Below are positions 50,953-64,000 of a stretch of 64,000 bases of DNA, in pieces (positions within the stretch are counted from its first letter, which is position 1; the number at the start of each line of letters is the position of its first letter). The notes beneath the pieces are model-generated. The model ran no database searches. It was not told the origin of the DNA and saw only the letters and a program-made list of their open reading frames with translations. The DNA comes from Tyto alba (lineage: Eukaryota > Chordata > Aves > Strigiformes > Tytonidae): the NCBI RefSeq assembly GCF_018691265.1, contig NW_024881272.1, positions 25,719,323-25,783,322 of the forward strand, in the 5' to 3' direction. A program made the translations under genes and the position numbers.

Positions 50953-52447
50953 CTGGAGAGGAACAGAAAAGCATGCAGCTGTTAGAGCAATGAACCAAAG
51001 GCACTTTTCCACCACCATTCATGGTGACCAGCATCGTCTCCAGGTTTGCTCGTATCAATGACCAAGTACAAATCCAAGCCTGCTCTCAAGTCTGGGCTCC
51101 CCATGTCCATGGTGGTCACAGGCTGTCAGCCTCAGGCTGAAGCACTGACCCTAGTGTGCTCAGTGCTCTTTGCCATCCAGATGGATGATGCCCAGGTAAA
51201 TCCGAGCATGAGATGGCCCAGAGACTATGCTTGGCTCTGCCTAGAGTTTGAACCACAGAACAGTATTGCAGCAGTGTGGCTGGACAGACAGACTCACATC
51301 ATGATCGTAGACATTTCTCACCTGGGTTTGAGACCTGCTGTGTACATCTCTTGATGCTCCCTCTACTCCATCCACCTTTCCCTTAAAATACAGGTTCTTC
51401 AGGACAGGCAATACATCCTGCTGCCCATTTGGGCAGTAGCTGGTGTCACAGTGTTTGTCATCACCCACACAACACCTGCCCAGAATAATAACAGACTCCA
51501 GGACTGCTCTGAACATCCCTTGCTGCAATTTGAGTGCAACATATATTTGGACAGGTAAAGGTCCCAAACTGTAACAGAAAGTGGGACTCTCTGCTCCACT
51601 TCTCAGCTGTCCGGCAATTGAAACTAGTCATCTAGGTTGTTTTTCTAGCCAGTGGAGATTAAAAGGTGCCAGAAGATGATCCAGAACTTCCCAAAAAGAA
51701 GTCCACAATGGGAGGCTGAGCTACCTATGGAGGGAACCTTGGAGATGACTCAAGCAGTTAACAGTTAAATGGTCAGTGAGACAAACTCTATCCCCAGATA
51801 CTGAATGACTTGCCATAAGCCACAGAAGTCTATGATAAAATGGAGCAAATGTGGGTGTCTGGCCTGCTGGACCATGCTTTTCACCATGTATCACACCACA
51901 TTCGGTGTGATCACATGAGATCCCATAGGAGAAGGCAGGGAAGCATATTTGCCTCAATTGTAAAATCAAACTTGTACAAGGTTCATGCATAAGCAACATT
52001 GGCTCCTGGATGGAGGCACATAGAAACTGAGATGATGAAGCTGGAAAAGAGCCTCTGTGGGGATCTGCCTAGGACCCATGACAGGAACACATAGCCCTGA
52101 CTGACAAGAGCCGCTTCTCCATGGAGGAGATTATTGGATGTGATAGGAGTTGGCTCTGTGTTCACTGTACTTTGATGGGAAGCCAAACTGCCAGAAGCCA
52201 AATCGCCAGCAGTTTGCTGGAGGTGCCTTTGATTTTACAGGCAGGAGAGTATTTCTCTTCCCAGCCTGATAGCAAACAATAGTGGTCTGCTCTCTCCTAC
52301 TCCCCTGCCTGGCTCCCTAACTTCTTCCCTCCTCTGGTGTCAAATAACTTTCAAAAGGGTTGCTGGTGAAAAACAGATACTGCACAGTTTTCTACTGCAA
52401 GAGCCAAGAATCACTGTTGTGCTATTAACACTCTGCAGCCACTAAAT

Positions 52448-52530
52448 TAAAAAACAAACAAAAAAAAAAAAAAAAAAAATCAAACCCACAAATAACAAAA
52501 AACACAAAAAACACCAAAACACCAAAATAT
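52448..52530 (+). repeat. A-rich low-complexity tract
   Basis: A run of 20 A at 52,460-52,479 is followed by A/C-rich sequence with CAAA, ACAAAA and CACCAAAA units. It is a decayed simple repeat, possibly derived from a poly-A tail. Confidence 0.75.
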
Positions 52531-55500
52531 CACCCATCAACCTGAAACATGCCAATGGGATCAGCCGGGTGTTTTCACCATGTTTCCTAGGTTATAAAAT
52601 TTTCCCACGCCTCCAGCTGAGGCAAAGCTCTCTGTTGCCCTGTGTGGTGTTATATCTCGTTTCCTTGGCGTGGGCTTTTGTTTAGACCTGAATGAAGTGC
52701 AGCAGTGAACTTTCAGTGAAGTTCCCATTCAGTGACAGGCACGTGGAAGGATTAAATCCTTCCTCATCTAGGGATGCCTGAGTGGGAAGGAGTATCTCTG
52801 CAGGCAGAGATTTTTCAGGAGAACTGAGAGCGTGTGAGAAAGAAAGGGCATTTTCTCCATTAGCCAGACTAACACATAGACAGATTAACACATACACAAG
52901 TTTCTCCAGCAGTGCCCTTCTGTTCTGTCTGGGAACCCTGGCACACTGACGTGAACTAAAGCCCTGATTCTGCCTCCTTCACCAGCCCTGGACCAGCAGC
53001 AAGATAGCTTTGGGTTAAAGACACACATACACATGCGCACACACACTGTTCTCAGCCTAGCTTTTACAGATGCCAGTCGAAATCTTCAGTACACAGAGGC
53101 TGCAGACACCCCAGCATGGCTCTTCCCCTCAGTCTGCCCTACATCCTCCCGCTGCGAAGTGCTCAGCAGGGAACTGCACGGCTCCTTGAGGTTAAATCAT
53201 ATCACAGATCCGCTCCATCAGGTTTCTCCCTCCCGAATCCCCAGCACTCCACCCTTCAAGAATTCCCCCTCCTGGGGGATCTGAGCCACTATCACAGCTG
53301 CTGGGCTCTAGTGGGATGCACAAAGAAGCTGGCTGCCTCTGCTCCTAGGCAAGGCAGAGACCAGAGGTCATGCTCCCACTGAGATTTTCAGAAGGAGCTT
53401 CAACCCGTTGCCCATCACATCTGTCAGCAATCACCTGTAGTCACTCCAAAGAGACCATGCTGGCTTCTGGCTGCTTTCATAGCTGTAGCAATATCACCCA
53501 GCATGGTCCCTGGTAGCTCATTTTCTCTGCCTGGCAATTTTTGTTCATCGTTACAGCTCTGCGAGTGTAGGGGGGTTAATCTTGGGCAAAATCCTCACTG
53601 ACCTCCCCGGGCTGTAACAGGGGAGGAGAGGAACAGAGGGGCTTGTTCAGGCACCATTGGCAATGATAAATCAGGGTAGCCCATCTAAGGACAGCTCACC
53701 CCAGCAGGTAAAGGAGAACCACAAATCCACTCTGCAAGGATAAATGACATGAGAGAACGATCCAGCTGGGCACAGGGTGTGTACAGTCACCATCAGTTTC
53801 CCAGGCATTCACGGCTGTCTCCTGGCAAGTGAAGAGAAGTTTGCAAATAAACCGTTGTGGCTAAAGCAGTGATGAGTAGCTTGCCAGGAGTCCTTGTGCT
53901 GGGAGGCCCATTGGGCTGAGTGTCTGGGAACATATGAGTATCAGCCTGCACAAAAGGTCAGAGACTAGAGTAGGTAGCGTGACAAAACCCAGGGTCCTGC
54001 ACCTCCTTAAATACACCTATGTCTTTAAAACATGTATGTGTCAGTTCAAAGGGCCAGGTCGAACACGAGGGCTGTGACACTGCCCAAAGAGTGAAGCTGT
54101 AACAATGTGAATCCAAGGGTTTGTGTTGCACACCCTTAGGTGCAGAATAAAAGCACCTGGAGGTGACTGAGGGAGCAAGGCACCACACCTGCTGAGATGG
54201 CATCAAGGAAAAGCACAGGAAGCCAAATCTGCCTCATTCACATTATCTATATGGAGATATACCCAGAACCGTCGGACAGAGCTAGCTGGAGTGGTCAAAA
54301 ATAGAGCCAGGGTTGAGATCTCATTTAAACTGTGTGAGCTATTCTGGAGCTTGTCACACCCTTTCTGTAGCTGCACCATAGGGTTCTGGCCATGCTGTGT
54401 CCAAGACAAAACTTCTTTCCCATCCTCTTTGGTTGCGGCACCTGCATGGGCTGACACCCTTCCCAGCAGAAAGCAATGGACTCACTGTAGAATCTAAGAG
54501 GAACCCTGCCTGGAGTGGGGACCTCTCCCATCAGCTTGGAGATAGAAGATCTTGGGAGACAGCATCATCACAGGGCTAGGACCTGATATGCACACACACC
54601 ACAGGGTAACCAGCAGTACATAAAAGACAGCATGTTTGAACTGGGAACATTCAAAAAGTAGATCACTGTTTACTCTTGTCTTGATCTCCATATAAAAACA
54701 TCAGGGATTATACACAGGGGATTTCTGTTGGAAAACCAGATGAAATGGGGATGAGAAAGAGAACAGAGCAGTGGAGGAGAAGCCAAAGAAACCAAACCAC
54801 AACAAAGCCAGAGAATGCCTTACACTATCTTTTACCTGATAAGACTCTACAACAACACAAAGTCCGTCTTTATTCCTATTGTCATGTGCAACAGAAGCAT
54901 CTTTGTTCTCCTGTTATCTCCTAAAGCAGAGGCTGATGCTGTGGGGAGAAGGGTCCCTCTCCATCCCCTTGCAGTCACAAGAACTCACTGATGTGGGTCA
55001 GCTCCCACTGCTGACCTGCCTGAGGATATCTGGCAGCTTTTACCTTCCCCTTCAGACAAGTTAATGGGTTCAGAAATGACCAACTTTCCAGCAAATTATC
55101 CTGTCCCAAATGATTAATTTCCTTTTCATCGGGAGTGGAAAAAGTTCCTTTTGGGCTCTCTGTGTGAAACAGGTTATTTTCTTCAGTTAGAGTCTAGATT
55201 TCCTCTCCAAACAACATTTCAGCTTGAAATGCATTACTGACAAGCACTGCTACACAGAAAAGCTGCATGTCTGAGCTAGAGCGATGGGAATCCAGAGGCT
55301 ATAGTGATTCCTTCCACGGGAATATCCATCCCTCCCTATATTCTAAGGTGGACAAAGACTTTCATTGACAGCTCTCAGAGTTCCTAGAGCTCGAAGGGCA
55401 TAGTGACATATTCAGCCAGCATTTTAGGAACATCATTTAAAGCCGTACCAGCAGCACCAGCAACATGCACCGATAAGCATGTTTCCCTCTTAGTTGCAGC

Positions 55501-55660
55501 GAGGGGGGTCGAGCTGTCATCCTTCCACTCCGTCTCACTGCTGCAGCACAGCCAAAATATTTGGCAGACCCCAGAGGAGTTTCCTTTCTAGAGGTGTGGT
55601 GGCACAGCGAGATAATGACAGTGATCAGCAAACAGAAACTGCAGTCAGACAGCTATAACG

Positions 55661-55685
55661 ACACACACACACACCCCCCCCCCCC
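55661..55685 (+). repeat. (CA)n plus C12 tract
   Basis: Seven AC units run directly into a homopolymer of about 12 C, then further CA-rich sequence. Simple repeat just inside the inferred intron, near the CpG island. Confidence 0.85.
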
Positions 55686-55823
55686 GCACACACTCAGGCT
55701 CACAAACACGCACGCCCGCACCCTTTGACTGTCAGGAGAAGCACAAGACTTTTTCCCTGAGCAAAGTGCTGGGAAACTCTCCGGCAGGGCCAGGGAGCCT
55801 CTGTGTCTGGAAGGTGGGGGGAC

Positions 55824-55830
55824 ACTTACC
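55824..55830 (-). other. Splice donor of first exon (CCCAG|GTAAGT)
   Basis: On the minus strand the sequence reads CCCAGGTAAGTGT, a near-perfect vertebrate 5' splice site. The last exon base is 55,830. It lies at the downstream edge of the CpG island, as expected for a first exon. Confidence 0.7.
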
Positions 55831-56540
55831 TGGGCTGGGGCGCAGAGCCGGGGAAGGCGATGGAGGGAGCGGGTGCCCCAGGTCTCCCCTTCACCCTTCA
55901 GTCGGGGGTGCCAAGGCCATGGCCAGTAACAGCAGGGCCGGGGCTGGAAGCCCAGCTGTGTGCTAGGAGAAGGGATCTCACGTGCCTCCTCCGCGCTCTT
56001 CGCCGAGCTCGGGAAAACTTTGCTCGGGTGCCGGGCGAGCCCCGGGCGGTCCCCGGGAGAGCTGAGCGGGCTGTGGGCGAGCTTGGCCGCCCTCTCCCCA
56101 CTTTCCCCCTTCCCTTCGGAGGATGATATCCCTCTCCTCAGGCGGAAGGGAGTTCAGACGCAGCATCGCTGCCCCGCCGCATCCTCTCCTGCCTCCTCCC
56201 CCTCGTCCCCCAGCCGGGCTCAGCCCCGCCGCCTCCCGCGCTGTCCGGCAGGCTCCCACCCTCTCCCCACGCCTTCTTTTCCTTCTTCCTTTTCTACTCC
56301 AAGGTTGCAGCTCCCGCCCCCCTCAGCTGACAGAGGTGCCCGGAGCAGAACAGCCCCTTTTTCCCCCGGGGAGAGGAAAAACCCTTCGAGCGCGTCTCCG
56401 CCGAGGGGCAGCCCCAGCCCCCCCGGGCCGGAGAACAAAGCGACCGCTGCCGCACCGGGAGAGGAGAGGCGAAACACCGCCAAATGCCAAGGAAAAAGAT
56501 GCAGGCTCTCCGCTTGCTGCAGAGAGGCAGGGATCTCTTA
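55830..56540 (-). other. Probable non-coding first exon and transcription start region
   Basis: The GC-rich segment between the donor at 55,830 and the upper edge of the CpG island should contain the first exon of the two-TM gene. The exact start is unknown. A weak TATA-like CATAAAG occurs on the minus strand near 56,563-56,569. Open frames through it on either strand (for example 55,960-56,541 plus, 193 codons; 55,978-56,259 minus) are Pro/Ser/Arg/Gly-rich, typical of CpG-island DNA. I regard them as untranslated or, at most, upstream open frames. Confidence 0.5.
55835..56480. promoter_or_regulatory. CpG island promoter
   Basis: About 650 bases of high G+C with dense CpG, in sharp contrast to CpG-poor flanks. 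The strong minus-strand splice donor at its lower edge makes it the likely promoter of the two-TM gene. Broad, TATA-poor initiation and possible bidirectional output are usual for such islands. No plus-strand transcript could be supported. Confidence 0.8.
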
Positions 56541-56579
56541 AACGCAAGAGGTTGGAAACGCACTTTATGAATAAAATTT

Positions 56580-56600
56580 AAAAAAAAAAAAAAAAAAAAA
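56580..56600 (+). repeat. Poly-A tract (21 A) after AATAAA
   Basis: A 21-base A run lies five bases after AATAAA (56,570-56,575). This looks like a polyadenylated end copied into DNA, but the sequence upstream is CpG-island DNA with no recognisable retroposed gene and no clear target duplication. A chance combination is equally likely. Confidence 0.6.
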
Positions 56601-59600
56601 TACAAGTGGTGTCCGGGTGCCTTTGGATCCTGGAGGGATGCAGGAGTGAGTCCTCACTGGGCAGTGACGGGTGCTGGGACAGAACCTCCCAGAGGTACAA
56701 ATGTTCAGGGTGTGGGAGCTGTCAAATCCCCCCAAAATGTCCGCAGATGCAAAACTAATGTTTTAACGTGGCAATAAGATCTCAGGTATGCTAAATGCTC
56801 TAAAAACATGCCCGATGCTAGACCCTGCTGCAAGCATAGACAATATCTTAGCCCCCACATTAAGAAGCCAATCATTGTCTGTTTGCAGACTTGGTGACAG
56901 CAGGAAACGAGGCAAACTGCAAGTTATGCCCTGGATGGAGTATATATTATAGCTTAAGCGATGATGCTGACACTCACATGTCCTCATCTGCTCTCCATGC
57001 CCACACTGCTGTAACCAGCCTGGATGCTGCCAGTGACAACTGAGCAGAGGCACTTCTCCAGCTTATTGCAGAAAAATCCTATATGAATAGGGCTGGAGCT
57101 GACTGAACATGAATCATGCTCCCCTCTTTTTTGATTGCTTTCATGATCTCGAGAGAGAGAGGAGGAGAAAGGTAACATAGAGATGGTAGAAAACAAAGGT
57201 CAAAGAGAGAAATCGCTGAAGAGGAGTGAACACTTCTCTGTTCTCCAGGCACTACTCCAGTCTGAGTATTCTTAAAACAGCAGCATCCTCTACTGCATCA
57301 TATTGCATTTCATCTCACAAGTCACCCTAGAAATTCAGGCAAAAACAAGCTTTGCAGAAAGGGGTTCAGCCCCTGATGAGGAAGATAACTCTGTTTTCTC
57401 CTTAACTTGGGTAATGCTAACAGCACACTGCATGACTTGGGTAAGAGAACATCAGAAAAGCAGTGCTGATCAGATATGTTGTCTGCCTGGGCTTCTAGAA
57501 AGAAATAACTGGGCGATCTCATTTCAGACCTTCCCAGAGATGCAGCGTCTTCTCTAGAGATTCCCTGGCCCTGTAACATGAGGTTCAAAATGGCTCAGTG
57601 TACTCATCCCTACCAGAAAAGGGATGGGAGAGTGCATGATTGAAGATTTTCTAGAGAAAATCTCCACATGGCACATCTGAAAGAGGCAGTTCCATATGTG
57701 ACAGAACTGGTGTTCAGTGTTTGCTGACTGTTGCTGGATAGAAACCAGAGTGGCTGAACTCATTCTTGGTGTAGCTCCATAGACCCCAACAGAATCAGCC
57801 CTATAAGCCATGTTTATTTAGGAACAGTGGCTGTCTGAGGGAAAGAGGCCACCAGGGTCATTGATTTGAGTCCCCTGCTATCATGTTGTATAATAGCATT
57901 CATAAAGTGCTCAGGCTTCAGAGGGGGCCAATTAATATCGAATGACCTGTGAGCTGTTCCCTAATTGCACAAGGCAGTGATGAAGAAGGCTGTGCCTGCT
58001 CCAGGTTGGCTGTTGTTTGACTCTCCATCACACTTTCTGCTTAATGGTCCATAAATGCAATAAAAAGGCTTTACTGAAACATTACATATTTAGGGCTCCA
58101 CTGAAGCAATAATTCTGAATTTCGCATATGTGGCCCTGACAACCTGGTAGACTGCATTCATGTGATTAAAACAACTGCTAATTCAAGAACTAAAATTAAA
58201 GGCTAGATTTCCCACTGGTATAAATCAGAGCGGATTCATTGCCTTGCAGAGCTTTGATAGCTCATGAGCATTCATGATTTGCCAAGGGGGTTTTGCCAGA
58301 CTGATGGATCCTAATTTCAAATTTGTCAGGAAATGGGAAGCCCTGCCTTCTTTAGAGGCAAAATCCCATCCCTCAGCTGACTAGAAATGATATTCCTCTG
58401 TGAGAAGCTGTTTGTTCCCAGCTTCTGCTGAATTCAGAAATTAGCTTAAGTCAGAAATTTCTGAATGAGAGGTAAAATTGCCTGTCTGTCTTTTCTCACT
58501 GTCAGCTCCTGACTCTGGTTTACATGACTAAGAAATTCAGCTCAAGCATTCTTACACCCACAAAGGCCAGGCTTCAGAGTCACCACCTCCTGATCTGAAG
58601 CAGGTCAGGATGATGACTACCACATATGAAGCCCTTAGATATTATGTGGATTTTGTGGGGTTTCTCTCTGCAAGAATAACTGACAGAAGTTGGGAAGGGT
58701 AAGGATGATCGAATGCTTTCATAGAGGTTTCAAAGGATTTTGGTTGGGACTAAAACTGGAGTGAAAGTGCATGAGCAGCATCCATGTTTATGAGAACAGC
58801 AGCATGCCAACAGCCCAGTTCCACAGCACAACAGGACCAAAAAGCAGCAGCCCACGATGCTGCCCGCTGAACCATACCCAGCACGCAAGGAGTGTGAGCG
58901 AGACACAGAACGCTTGGAAGTTTATGGTCCACTAAGATCATTAGACAAAGGTCACTGCAGAAACATCCCCCTGAAGATTTCCACAAGGTCTCCAGTACTG
59001 GCACCTCTCTCTGCAGTTACATTTTAATTGACTCTTAAGGGAAGGAAACACCAGACTGAATCTTCTGTTGCTCCAAACCAATCCTAAATGCCACCACATC
59101 TGTCTGAAAGTTTGCAGAACAGCAGGATCCGTCTCTGTCTCATGGGCCTGTGCTCTGTGCTGTCTCTGGCAATTCAGAAGAGGGCAAACCCAATCAGTGT
59201 GCTTAGACCCAGAACGCAGATGCAACTGGACCTGTCAAATACAACAGATCAGCTGCAGCTTCTGGCTCACAATGTCCCTGTGTTTCTGATCACTGACGGT
59301 GGCCTGAGGGGGAAAGCTTGCTCTAGGTTTGCCATGATCCTTATAATCTAAGCCTCTGCTATTGGCAGCTGTTGAGGCAGAATAATAGGTAAGGTAGATT
59401 TTTCTACCCAATCCCATGTTCTCCTGCATGATCCACTCATGCCAAGATTCCCACACACCATCTTGAGGAAGTTGAAATCAGAACAGGACACTGCTGGGAG
59501 ATTGACTGGGAAAGGTATAAAGAGTTGCCTTCATGCCACACTGCTTGGGATTTGAGCCCTGCACAGAGCAGGGATCTCAGCTAGGCAGTCAGTGGGTACC

Positions 59601-62600
59601 ATCAGCCTGACTTCCAGCATCATTAAAGCTCTGCCTTTACCCTCTCATCAGATCATCTACTTCCATGGTACCTTTGTGGCTTCTTTGGGTTTTTAAAAAT
59701 AATCTAGAGATCATTTTTCCCCCTTCACACAAACAAACAAACAAAAAAAGGCTTCCAGATGTTCAAACGAGTTTCTCCTTCCTGTGACACCCTCTGAAAA
59801 TACTGAGCCGAAGAAACTTATTGGATGGGAAACACTTGTGCAAGTGGCTGTCCTGTTACACAAACACTACAGTAATTTTTTATGAAGCTTTCTCAAACAG
59901 GAGGAAATCAGCGTGTTACTTATCAGCAAGGGGGAAATATTTTTAATTACCTTGCAAGGAGGATTATACCTCCTGTGTTTAATTCTCAAAGGTTCCCACT
60001 GGCAAACTAATTAGCAAGCAACTCCACTGGAAGAGCAGCATGAAGTTATGTGGCTTTATTCATACATGAGGCAAACACCCAATTCATTCTCCTCTGTCAC
60101 ATCATGGTCCTCTCTGCTAGCTAGAGCAGACCAAGGAATAGTTGATCTGGAAGAGACAAAAAACACGTAGTGTGCCCATCAGCAACTCTATCTCATGATT
60201 TCAAATTCAGTTCATCTGAGACCTCAGGGATACATCTTCTTTAGAAGAAGTGCTGGTAGAGATTTTAGTTAAAGGGCTGTTGGCTCCTTATAAACTGAAA
60301 TCAGAGTGTGCATTATATATTATACTTCATACACTGTATATTACATATAACATATTATAATACTTTTTCTTGTCTTTCCCTTCTTCTCTGGGAAGAATAC
60401 ACAAATACATCTGTTCTGCATTTGAGCTGCCAAGGTAATTAACAGCCTTGATGGGGTAGGAGTCATGATAGTGAGGTCCTGATCCAGCAGAGCATTTAAA
60501 TATGAGCTCTTTCTAGGTATTGGCCTACTGACTTCGGTGGGACTTAACGTAAGCCTTAAGGTAAGTATGTACTTTCAAGGGTCAATACCTTCACCAGTAA
60601 AGCAGAGGTAGCACCACAAGAACCATGTGTGTGGGAACAGAGTCAGGGCCTGTCCATGAAATATCACATGAACAAAGAACTGCCCTTCTAAGAGCATTTA
60701 TGTTCTTCTGCTGTGGGTATATATTAGGTGAATCTAAGGACATTTCTGAGGATAGGATTTAGGTGATGTCACAAACCAGCAGTGGTGAACTGGTCTTTTG
60801 ATCATGGAGAAAACCAGAAATGATGAAATCTGAAAGGATACAATAAGCAAATGTCATGTCCCCTCTGAACCCAATCCTGGTAGCTGAGTCCAAAGCATGA
60901 GAAAAAGGACAGCCATCTGTGCCACCTTCTGACACCAGGTAACCTACCACATTAATTCAGCCTTGGGAAGCAAATCCATCAAGTGGTCCACTGGCCTGCC
61001 CACAGTGTCTTCCTGTCCATCCAGCCACTCAAGTATCCCTTCGAGCAAGGTACTGCTGCTCAGTTAAGCTCCACAGACAATATCAGAGGCTGACTGCAAG
61101 CATGTTCTCAGGTGCCTCGGCTGCAAATATGTTCATTTCATTCATCCTCATGGGGAAAATCAACCACATGGTGATTTGGACCATCAAAATCTATTTCCTA
61201 GTGGAGGCAGACTAAGCTAGTTACTATGGGTAAAATGATGGATTACAGCTTTCCACATCTTGATAATTTCAATGTTTTCAGTGGTGTCCCCATTCAACCC
61301 ATCCCTGGACGTGGAGACCGAAACCCCTTTGGAACAGATCTAATGTTGCTTTGTGACCCAGCAAGAAGAGACTCAATTTGTGTCTGTTATATTCACCTGA
61401 TGGTCAGCTTGTAGCATGCTAGAACACAAGAGATACTAATTACCATCCACAAAATTTGCAATTCTCTAGCCAGTTTGGATTCCTGGAAAATCTAGCTTTG
61501 AAGGATGTCAGACTCAACATTATCAACAGATGGTGTTTCCGTCTTAAGAGGTGACATATCCTTGATTAGTCTGTCTCTTCTTAGGGCACCAATGTCTCTG
61601 CTTCTCACCCAACAGTCATCACCCAAGGGATGAGGCTCTACATGGCAACACACAGTCTATAAGGGTGATTAAGACCTGGAAATACAGGCAGTGCTGAAAA
61701 GCAATGGCAGGTTGATGTAGTTCACATCCCTTCAAAATACCTAACACATTGAGCACAGGTGTAATCTCTTGAAAGTTTTTGTAAAAACTTGTGGGCCCCT
61801 CATAGCTCAATCTACAGTACAACAGCAGAACACTTCACAAGGTGAGTCCTTAACAGTTCAGAGCAGCAAAATAAGAAAGACTTAAGTGAAAATTAAAGAT
61901 CGGAATTGGGAGTCCTTATTGGTCCTTATGTGAAGTTCTGGAAACCTTTTCAGTGGGTATCCTATCTCCTCAACTGCAGGGTGCATGAAAAAATAGACTG
62001 TTTGGATCCTTCTGTGGTTTAGCCAGATGACACAAAACTTCATGAAAGTTGTTGCAGTGACTTCAGCGAGCTGTGAACAAGGTCTGCAGGATGCTGCCAT
62101 GTGAATATTTACCCTCTGGTAGAGAGCAGATGTCTGTGGCCTCCATATGGGATATCAAGTTATAACATGGCAAAGCACAGATCATTAATCATGTCCTTAA
62201 ATGAAGTGATTATAAGGTCATCACGTTAAACATTGCTTAGCATCATTGTGCCTGCACAAGTTTTATTTTACACAGAGCCCTGGGAAGCATCTGTTCAAAA
62301 CACTTGACTCCAACTCATTAGCTCTGCCACAAAGCCTCTCTTGTAAAACACTTAATACTTCTGCCTCTCAGTTCCTACACCACACTCCCAGTATCATCAC
62401 CAAACACAGTGAACAGGTTCTCCTCTCCTGCAAAGTACCCGCTGTCAGGATGAATTCAGCTCTCAGACACCACAGACCAGAAGTGCTGTGTTTGTCTATA
62501 GCAGACATAGACATGCACACACCCCACACCAGACCCTGTAACTACCCACAGGGTACTACCACAGCAACTGCTTCCACAGGTTTGAGATTAGCTGCATGTG

Positions 62601-64000
62601 GTAGACACCTTTTTGCCTTCAAGAGCAGGATCCAGAGGAGGAAAAAAATCCCATGATAATTATGTGTGATGAAAACCATGGCAGCTCATACATGATTAAT
62701 TCAAGAGGCTTTGGAATAAGACCCTCAGCAGAAAGCAGTAGTGTGGTCATATAACCTTTGCAGAGTTTTATTGACAGTAGTTGAACAGAGAGGACAAGAA
62801 CCCCAAGTCAAACAAGTTTCACCTCCTGCCAAGAACAGTCACCAGTGTTTGCCCTCCAGACAACCACATCCTTTCTTTTAAGCAACTGGCACACAACAGT
62901 GGCTCCTACTTCACCGTATCATTCACAGATTGATGTGATCCATAAACCAGTGAATTAGGAAACGCACCTCTCTTCTGCAGCACACACCATTTCAGAGACA
63001 CGCCAGCAGGTGTTGGTGTAGGCAAATTCAGAGCAGTAGGATCTAGATGAGCACCACAAGCCTGTAACTCTGCCAGAAGACAGGAGAAAGAGTTACTTGT
63101 CTGCTACAGATGGGTGGACAACTGATGAGGCAGGACAGGAGCTACAGAGAGGCACCTTTCTGTAGACAGGTTTTAGTGCTGTTTAATTTCTCTTTCCCCA
63201 TCCCACACGCAGACAGTGCAGGTACAGAGGAAAGCCCCAACCATCAGTGAGACCCTGCTAACTCCTCCACCCAAATGACTAAGACCAGGTAAGAATTAAG
63301 CATGGGGCTCTCATCTACCATCACGACCAAGATAATGTGAAATTCTGATTAGATCTCACATCCTCTTTAGCAAAACTTGTAAAGCTGAGAAATCATAAAG
63401 TGTCATTAGAAGTTGATGCTGGTTTACAGGAGCACTTTTCCAGTACCTCGGATGTGGTCAAAGCCAGACACCCCTTCCCTCATCACCTTTCAATATCACT
63501 TTTGTAAGACTCACTTACATTTCACTCCTTCCACAGGACACCAGGTACCAAAGGTGCCAGGTGCTACATAAATGCATGGATGTAAGGGATTTCTGTCTCA
63601 AAGAACACAGGGGAATAGTAAAACACACATTTGGCTGAGTGGGAAACAGAGGCACAGAGACTATGTCAAAGTCAGGTCCATCCCAAGGCCATGGTCCAGA
63701 CCTGACTCCCCCAGTCTGGGAGGCAATGGGGAGAGGCTTTCCAGGGCTTGTGCATCACCCAGAGACAAAGCACAGCTGCAAAGATGTGAGCATCCCACGC
63801 CGCTGCCCGGGGGACCAGCAGCCTTCAGATGAGCACTCAGTCTCTCTAAGGTCTGCAGAAGTTAAGTTTCACTGGTTTTCTCACTATGTCATTTGTAAAA
63901 AGAGAGTAAGGACAATTACCCTGCCCGTGTAAGGAGTCACAGTTTGCCTATTCCTTAAGCAATAGAAGTGGTGCCTAGAATTATTCACCGCTATTTTAAG
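56601..64000. other. Intergenic DNA upstream of the two-TM gene, no gene supported
   Basis: About 7.4 kb of ordinary AT-leaning DNA. No open frame is long or recognisable; the largest, 136 codons at 62,246-62,656, has no domain features. A short (CAAA)n repeat lies near 59,728-59,747 and an AT-rich TATA/ATTA patch at 60,310-60,363. No repeat family was recognised. Confidence 0.5.

Larger units (their letters stand above)
50953..55829 (-). other. Inferred 4.9-kb intron of the two-TM gene
   Basis: It runs from the donor GTAAGT (plus 55,824-55,829) to the acceptor AG (plus 50,953-50,954). Both sites are near-consensus on the minus strand. Additional non-coding exons inside cannot be excluded. 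No protein-coding exon was recognised in it. It contains an A-rich tract (52,448-52,530) and a CA/C repeat (55,661-55,685). The pairing of the two splice sites is inferred, not shown by a transcript. Confidence 0.6.

Noticed and set aside
55960..56541. 193-codon plus frame across the CpG island
   Set aside because: Ser/Pro/Arg-rich, typical of CpG-island DNA read in any frame. The strong splice donor here is on the other strand.
56570..56600. AATAAA plus A21 as a processed pseudogene end
   Set aside because: No retroposed coding sequence precedes it and no clear target duplication is visible. The A-tract may be coincidental.
1..64000. CRISPR arrays, phage, operons, tRNA or rRNA genes
   Set aside because: None seen. 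The avian retroelements and splice signals show a vertebrate nuclear genome, and no cloverleaf or rRNA core sequence was recognised by eye.

Overview
The window is nuclear DNA of a bird. The evidence is a CR1 LINE 3' end with its octamer tail (about 13.8-13.9 kb) and two solo LTRs of a recognisable avian endogenous-retrovirus type (24.85-25.37 kb on the minus strand, 37.10-37.57 kb on the plus strand). Long AT-rich non-coding stretches, CpG-rich islets and homopolymer tracts fit this. Nothing bacterial, phage, plasmid or CRISPR-like was seen. I cannot name the species; the LTR type is familiar from neognath, including songbird, genomes.

One protein-coding gene can be supported. It lies on the minus strand. 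A GC-rich CpG island at about 55.8-56.5 kb holds the probable promoter and a non-coding first exon, ending in a CCCAG|GTAAGT donor at 55,830. An intron of about 4.9 kb leads to a polypyrimidine/AG acceptor at 50,953. The next exon carries the whole reading frame (50,859 down to 50,311), encoding a 182-residue protein with two adjacent membrane segments and a long polar Ser/Thr/Pro-rich tail. I do not recognise it well enough to give a symbol.

Layout: 1-13.8 kb is intergenic, with a purine tract, a (CATC)n repeat, an imperfect 44-nt hairpin at 9.73 kb, and a small CpG islet at 11.0-11.3 kb preceded by a splice-acceptor-like site. The CR1 remnant follows. From 14 to 24.8 kb is an AT-rich gene desert whose texture suggests conserved regulatory DNA. 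A degraded minus-strand LTR then abuts a (GGGA)n/(GGAA)n microsatellite. From 25.5 to 37.1 kb is more non-coding DNA with homeodomain-like palindromes. Next comes the well-preserved plus-strand solo LTR with perfect 5-bp target duplications and an intact-looking promoter. From 37.6 to 50.3 kb nothing convincing is seen, then the two-TM gene and its CpG island, then non-coding DNA to the end.

No multigene system is visible. The items most worth a second look are the unnamed two-TM gene, the LTR promoter with its 14-bp E-box palindrome next to a TATA box, the CpG islet with a possible exon at 10.7-11.3 kb, and several inverted repeats outside annotated features. All calls are from reading only; no database search, alignment or conservation score was available.
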